Positions 30,848 to 34,449 of a DNA stretch of 34,449 nucleotides are shown here, piece by piece. How positions within the stretch are numbered: the first letter of the stretch is position 1; each line of letters opens with the position of its first letter. The notes beneath the pieces were generated by a model. It saw only the letters and a list, made by a program, of their open reading frames with translations, had not been told where the DNA came from and did not search any database. This stretch comes from CAYRDC01 sp964422925 (lineage in GTDB: Bacteria; Bacteroidota; Bacteroidia; Chitinophagales; S012-47): contig CAYRDC010000023.1 of assembly GCA_964422925.1 (NCBI GenBank), positions 1 to 34,449 of the forward strand, in the 5' to 3' direction. Both the position numbers and the translations under genes were made by a program.

Positions 30848-32278
30848 TCACATAGCTTTCAGTTCGGATATCAGTTTTTCCAGCGATGCCTTGGCGTCTC
30901 CAAACAGCATGCTGGTATTATCGTTAAAGAATAGCCGGTTTGGGATGCCTGCGTAACCGGGCCGCATGCTCCGCTTGAACACTACCACCTGTTTGGCTTG
31001 TTCCACGTCTATGATGGGCATTCCGTAAATAGGGCTGCCGGGATCATCCTTGGCAGCGGGGTTTACCACATCATTGGCGCCAATCACCAGCGCCACATCT
31101 GTCTGTGGCAGCAGGCCGTTGGCTTCCCCTTCTTCAAACAGTTTGTCGTAGGGCACGTCCGCTTCGGCCAGGAGCACGTTCATATGCCCCGGCATCCGCC
31201 CGGCCACGGCATGGATGCCGTACACGACCTCCACACCCCGTTCGGTCAGCATTTTTTCAAATTCATGACAGGTGTGCTGTGCCTGGGCTACGGCCAGCCC
31301 ATATCCCGGAACGATCATCACCCGGTTGGCGTAGGCGCACATGATGGCCACATCGGTGGGGTTCGATTCCTTGATGCTGCCTTCTACAGCCGCGGGCCCG
31401 CTGCCTTTGGCCGAACCGCCAAAGCTTCCCACCAGCACGTTCATCAGCGAGCGGTTCATGGCCCGGGTCATCAGGATGGTGAGGATGGTTCCGGCCGAAC
31501 CCACCAGAATACCGCCTGTGAGCATGGCCATGTTGTTGTAGAGGAACCCGCCCATGGCCGCGGCCATACCGGTAAAGGAGTTCAGCAGCGAGATCACTAC
31601 CGGCATATCGGCCCCGCCAATAGGCATCACGAAGAAAACACCATACAGCAACGATAAGCCCAGGATGAGGAACATCAGGGTCATGTCCGGCTCCGGCTGG
31701 TACATCACGTATCCGCCCAGGATCAGAATCACCAGCAACAGGGCTATATTGAAGAAGTGCTGCCCCCGGAAAGCAATGACCTTGATCTTCTCTTCCAGCT
31801 TGCCGAAAGCGATCATGGAACCGGCAAAGGATACACTCCCAATGATAACACCCAAAATCATCACCAGCACATGCCCTGACAGCAGGGGATGGACTTCGCC
31901 TCCGGGCGTATAGTGCAATGCCAGTTTATTGAATTCAATGATCCCGATGAGGGCTGCCGTGGCGCCCCCCATACCGTTGAAGAAAGAAACCATCTGCGGC
32001 ATGGCGGTCATTTTCACCACGCGGGCCAGCCAGGTGCCGGTAATTGTTCCCAGCACGAGAGCCCCGATAATCCAGCCGAGGTTATGAATGCCATGTCCCT
32101 CAGCATCCTTGTGCAGAGCGATGGTCGCCACGATGGCCAGGGTCATGCCGATGGCGGCAATGATATTTCCCCTGCGGGCCGTCTTCGGGTGGCTCAGCAT
32201 TTTCAGGCCCAGGATAAAGGTCACCGAGGCCAGTACATAGGCTATTTCCAGTATGCCGTTTTGCGCTATCCAATCCAT
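30848..32278 (-). CDS. pntB: NAD(P) transhydrogenase subunit beta
   Basis: This 476-aa protein has an N-terminal membrane domain II (about nine helices to residue 265) and a C-terminal NADP-binding domain III. Markers are MPQMVSFFNGMGGATAALIG, MPIGGADMPVVISLLNSF with the proton-channel region, VMIVPGYGLAVAQAQH, MPGHMNVLLAEADVPYD and IYGMPIIDVEQAKQVVVFKR. The complex uses proton flow across the inner membrane to transfer hydride from NADH to NADP. It starts 8 bp after pntAB and is the last gene of the operon, ending at the hairpin terminator. Confidence 0.96.
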   Translation of the reverse strand: MDWIAQNGILEIAYVLASVTFILGLKMLSHPKTARRGNIIAAIGMTLAIVATIALHKDAEGHGIHNLGWIIGALVLGTITGTWLARVVKMTAMPQMVSFFNGMGGATAALIGIIEFNKLALHYTPGGEVHPLLSGHVLVMILGVIIGSVSFAGSMIAFGKLEEKIKVIAFRGQHFFNIALLLVILILGGYVMYQPEPDMTLMFLILGLSLLYGVFFVMPIGGADMPVVISLLNSFTGMAAAMGGFLYNNMAMLTGGILVGSAGTILTILMTRAMNRSLMNVLVGSFGGSAKGSGPAAVEGSIKESNPTDVAIMCAYANRVMIVPGYGLAVAQAQHTCHEFEKMLTERGVEVVYGIHAVAGRMPGHMNVLLAEADVPYDKLFEEGEANGLLPQTDVALVIGANDVVNPAAKDDPGSPIYGMPIIDVEQAKQVVVFKRSMRPGYAGIPNRLFFNDNTSMLFGDAKASLEKLISELKAM

Positions 32279-32286
32279 CGCAGCAA

Positions 32287-32601
32287 TTATTTTTTATCCT
32301 TTTTCTTGAACATTTCCAGCATGCGGTCGGTCACTACAAAACCGCCCACCACGTTCAGCGTTCCCAGCACTACCGCTATGAATCCCAATACCATAGCCAG
32401 CGTGTTGCCCGGGTCGGCATGCCCCATTACGATGATGGAACCGATGACCACCACCCCGTGGATGGCGTTGGCCCCGGACATCAAAGGCGTGTGCAAAATG
32501 GCCGGGACATTGGAGATGACCTCCACACCCAGAAAGATGGAAACCAGGATCAGGTAAATGAAATCCCGGTTCTCTATGAAAAATTGAAAAAAGCTATCCA
32601 T
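32287..32601 (-). CDS. pntAB: NAD(P) transhydrogenase subunit alpha, membrane part (alpha-2)
   Basis: This 104-aa protein has three transmembrane helices. SNVPAILHTPLMSGANAIHG and VVVIGSI are the conserved first half of domain II, and GTLNVVGGFVVTDRMLEMFK the end. In this genome the alpha subunit is split in two genes, as in Rhodospirillum, unlike the single PntA of E. coli. It starts 12 bp after pntAA and ends 8 bp before pntB. Confidence 0.95.
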   Translation of the reverse strand: MDSFFQFFIENRDFIYLILVSIFLGVEVISNVPAILHTPLMSGANAIHGVVVIGSIIVMGHADPGNTLAMVLGFIAVVLGTLNVVGGFVVTDRMLEMFKKKDKK

Positions 32602-32613
32602 TGAACCTGTGGT

Positions 32614-33744
32614 TTAATTTTCAAACATGGCTTTTACCCGTTCGTTGTAAACGGTTTTGTTATGGGTTATGCAGGTGCCGGCCACGATGTCGTCCTCGAA
32701 GTTGAGGTTAAGCCCGCCTTCCGCGTCAATGATCAGTTTCAGGAAGTTGATAACGTTTTTGGTGAACATCTTGCTGGCGTCAAAGGGCATGGTGGAGGGC
32801 AGGTTGGAATAGCCGAAAATGCGCACGCCCCGGTGATCCACCACCACTTCGTTTTGGGTCAGTTCGCAGTTGCCGCCTGTGCTGGCGGCCAGGTCGATGA
32901 CCACGGCCCCGGCTTTCATGGCTTCCACCGTGTCTTTTTTCAGCAGGACGGGCGCCCTGCGCCCCGGAATCTGTGCGGTGCAGATCACCACATCCGATTT
33001 CACCGCGTGGTCGTGAATGGCCTGGGCCTGCCGCTGCTTGAATTCCTCGGTTTGCTCCACGGCATATCCACCGGCTGCCTGGTCTTCCCGGGCGCCTTCC
33101 ACTTCCACGAATTTGGCCCCGAGGCTTTCGACTTCTTCCTTTACGGCCGAGCGCACGTCAAAGGCTTCGACCACCGCGCCCAGCCTGCGGGCCGTGGCAA
33201 TGGCCTGCAAACCGGCCACCCCGGCTCCGAGGATCAGCACCTTGGCGGGGGCAATGCTCCCGGCTGCGGTCATGAACATGGGGAAAAACTTGGGCAGGTT
33301 CATGGCAGCCATCAGCACGGCTTTGTAACCGGCCACCGTGGCCTGTGAACTGAGGATATCCATGCTCTGGGCCCTGGTAGTGCGCGGTATCATGTCCATG
33401 CTGAAGACGGTGTACCCCGCGTCACGCCAGGCAGCCACCGCTTCTTTACGTCCCAGGGGACGGAAAGCGGCCAGCATGGCTGTGCCGGGCTTCAGGGTTT
33501 TCATTTCCTCATCAGCGGGCGGATTGATGCTGACCACCAGGTCGGAACCGGTAAGCACTTCCTGCCGCCCGGCCAGTGTAGCGCCCGCGGCTTCATATTC
33601 GGCATCCGAAGCGTAGGCCCGGGCCCCGGCACCGCGTTCGACCAGCACGGTCCCGACCTTGAGTTTCATAAGGGTTTCCACCCCTTCAGGAAGGAGGGCC
33701 ACCCGGTTTTCTGTATCCGGTTCTTTCAGTAATCCGATCACCAT
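32614..33744 (-). CDS. pntAA: NAD(P) transhydrogenase subunit alpha, soluble part (alpha-1)
   Basis: This 376-aa NAD(H)-binding domain I, related to alanine dehydrogenase, begins VIGLLKEPDTENRVALLPEG. Other motifs are SMDMIPRTTRAQSMDILSSQ, VLILGAGVAGLQAIATARRLG with the dinucleotide loop, VEAFDVRSAVKEEVESLGAK, and CTAQIPGRRAPVL. I chose the ATG at 33744, since the family begins within two residues of VIGLLKE; a longer frame to 33822 would overlap the promoter box at 33793-33800. It is the first gene of the operon pntAA-pntAB-pntB. Confidence 0.95.
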   Translation of the reverse strand: MVIGLLKEPDTENRVALLPEGVETLMKLKVGTVLVERGAGARAYASDAEYEAAGATLAGRQEVLTGSDLVVSINPPADEEMKTLKPGTAMLAAFRPLGRKEAVAAWRDAGYTVFSMDMIPRTTRAQSMDILSSQATVAGYKAVLMAAMNLPKFFPMFMTAAGSIAPAKVLILGAGVAGLQAIATARRLGAVVEAFDVRSAVKEEVESLGAKFVEVEGAREDQAAGGYAVEQTEEFKQRQAQAIHDHAVKSDVVICTAQIPGRRAPVLLKKDTVEAMKAGAVVIDLAASTGGNCELTQNEVVVDHRGVRIFGYSNLPSTMPFDASKMFTKNVINFLKLIIDAEGGLNLNFEDDIVAGTCITHNKTVYNERVKAMFEN

Positions 33745-33792
33745 AATGGATATCCTGTTGATTGAATGAATACGGTTTTCAAAATGTTGGCG

Positions 33793-33800
33793 CAAAGCTA
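33793..33800 (-). promoter_or_regulatory. Promoter -7 element of the pnt operon
   Basis: The minus strand reads TAGCTTTG, an exact TAnnTTTG, 49 bp upstream of the pntAA ATG. A -33 element is not obvious. Confidence 0.5.
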
Positions 33801-33902
33801 TAAAGATTTTGATGCAAGGCACAGGAAATTCCGGGTGATTTTGGTCAATGTTCAGGGGTATTGTTCCTGCCGGCTTTACGAACGGTTTTTAAATTTTACT
33901 CC

Positions 33903-33924
33903 GTAGCGGGGGCTGGACTTGAAC
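33903..33924 (-). pseudogene. tRNA 3'-end fragment, resembles initiator tRNA-Met
   Basis: On the minus strand GTTCAAG is followed by TCCAGCCCCCGCTAC. This is the T-loop, the 3' half of the T-stem, the acceptor strand and the discriminator A of a tRNA. From memory it matches the 3' end of Bacteroidota initiator tRNA-Met. The 5' T-stem (expected CTGG) and the rest of the tRNA are missing, and no CCA is encoded. It abuts the CRISPR half repeat. Such fragments are commonly left by elements that integrate at tRNA genes. Confidence 0.5.
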
Positions 33925-33927
33925 GAA

Positions 33928-34449
33928 AAATGCCGGATTGACGATATTCCACCTTCGCCAAGGCTTCGGTGGACAAAGTTGTGGTTTGATTGAAATGCTG
34001 GATTAACGATATTGTTCTAATGCTTTCATGGCTCATTTTTTTGGTTGTGGTTTGATTGAAATGCTGGATTAACGATATTTGGCTGGCTGAACTGGTGCCG
34101 CAGGCCCGGGTTGTGGTTTGATTGAAATGCTGGATTAACGATATTCGGATGATCAAGACTTTGATAATCGGTATCGTTGTGGTTTGATTGAAATGCTGGA
34201 TTAACGATATTTGCCGGCTATCGGAAAGGCCCTGTATGACGGTTGTGGTTTGATTGAAATGCTGGATTAACGATATTTGAGTCCAGTCAGCAGTAAGTGC
34301 CTCCGCTGTTGTGGTTTGATTGAAATGCTGGATTAACGATATTATCCCTGCAAAACATTGCCCAGCAGATCTCGTTGTGGTTTGATTGAAATGCTGGATT
34401 AACGATATTGATTGTGTCACAAACCCATTCCTCAGATTGGTTGTGGTTT
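33928..34449. CRISPR. CRISPR array, 36-bp repeats, 30-bp spacers, truncated by window edge
   Basis: Seven identical complete repeats of 36 bp (begin GTTGTGGTTTGATTGA, end GGATTAACGATATT) start at 33978, 34044, 34110, 34176, 34242, 34308 and 34374. A half repeat (33928-33948, 19 of 21 bases match) lies at the left and the first 10 bases of another at 34440. The eight spacers are 29, 30, 30, 30, 30, 30, 30 and 30 bp and all differ. The array continues past the edge. There is no cas gene in the window. A 36/30 layout and a GTTGTG start are common in type II-C and VI-B systems; the subtype cannot be fixed here. Direction is uncertain: the degenerate left end suggests the leader is to the right, but the GTTGTG start suggests rightward transcription. 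Confidence 0.97.

Noticed and set aside
33863..33900. CCGGCTTTACGAACGG as another RAYT palindrome near the CRISPR array
   Set aside because: It shares CGGCTTTA but lacks the matching second arm, so it is not a hairpin of that family.
33896..34420. A 174-aa minus-strand reading frame with repeated ISLIQHFNQTTT
   Set aside because: It is the CRISPR array read in frame: the 66-bp period is a multiple of three, so the repeat translates to the same 12 residues each time.

Overview
This window comes from a member of the Bacteroidota. The evidence is a set of gene families typical of that phylum: a CcmD-family protein after ccmB-ccmC, DUF3098 before uppP-truB, a DUF5679 zinc ribbon, a short-form AMP nucleosidase, a small HsdR-N-type nuclease near holA, and a secreted protein with a type IX secretion C-terminal domain. 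Several genes are also preceded by the phylum-specific -7 box TAnnTTTG. The order cannot be fixed from this window. Coding regions look moderately GC-rich, and this creates many long spurious antisense frames. Two runs of exactly 100 N (8934-9033 and 29882-29981) show that this is a scaffolded draft assembly.

Layout. 1-1290 is an AT-richer accessory patch: the N-terminus of a type I restriction methylase (hsdM, cut by the window edge) preceded by an unfamiliar 234-aa gene. 1416-6062 holds a biotin carboxylase subunit, ccmB-ccmC-ccmD for cytochrome c maturation, and a glutamate dehydrogenase. 6130-11511 holds a type IX-secreted, caspase-fold-like protein, a small PD-(D/E)XK protein, AMP nucleosidase (broken by a gap), a DUF5679 protein, holA and a lipoprotein. 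11498-14827 is a tightly overlapping minus-strand operon: DUF3098, uppP, truB, a lipoprotein and ribF. 14979-20793 holds a very large outer-membrane barrel, a membrane-anchored coiled-coil protein, a TPMT-like methyltransferase and a PolB-like 3'-5' exonuclease. 20833-25966 holds a double-ATPase peptide ABC protein and a metal-uptake locus (outer-membrane barrel, ZnuA-like, ZnuB-like, a small His/Cys protein) with no ATPase gene of its own. 26369-29484 is rnr plus a polyprenyl synthetase. 29485-30770 is a nest of small palindromes around an IS200-like REP-associated transposase. 30848-33744 is the three-gene proton-translocating transhydrogenase operon (pntAA-pntAB-pntB). The window ends in a CRISPR array.

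Most of the window is housekeeping. The accessory signals are: (1) a CRISPR array with a 36-bp repeat and 30-bp spacers, with no cas gene in the window; its left end is a half repeat fused to what looks like the 3' end of an initiator tRNA-Met gene; (2) a compact REP/RAYT unit whose palindromes keep a CTTYAG core while their stems covary; (3) a candidate small RNA of about 135 nt, with its own promoter and terminator, upstream of rnr; (4) a metal-import operon that must borrow an ATPase; and (5) the type I restriction locus at the left edge.
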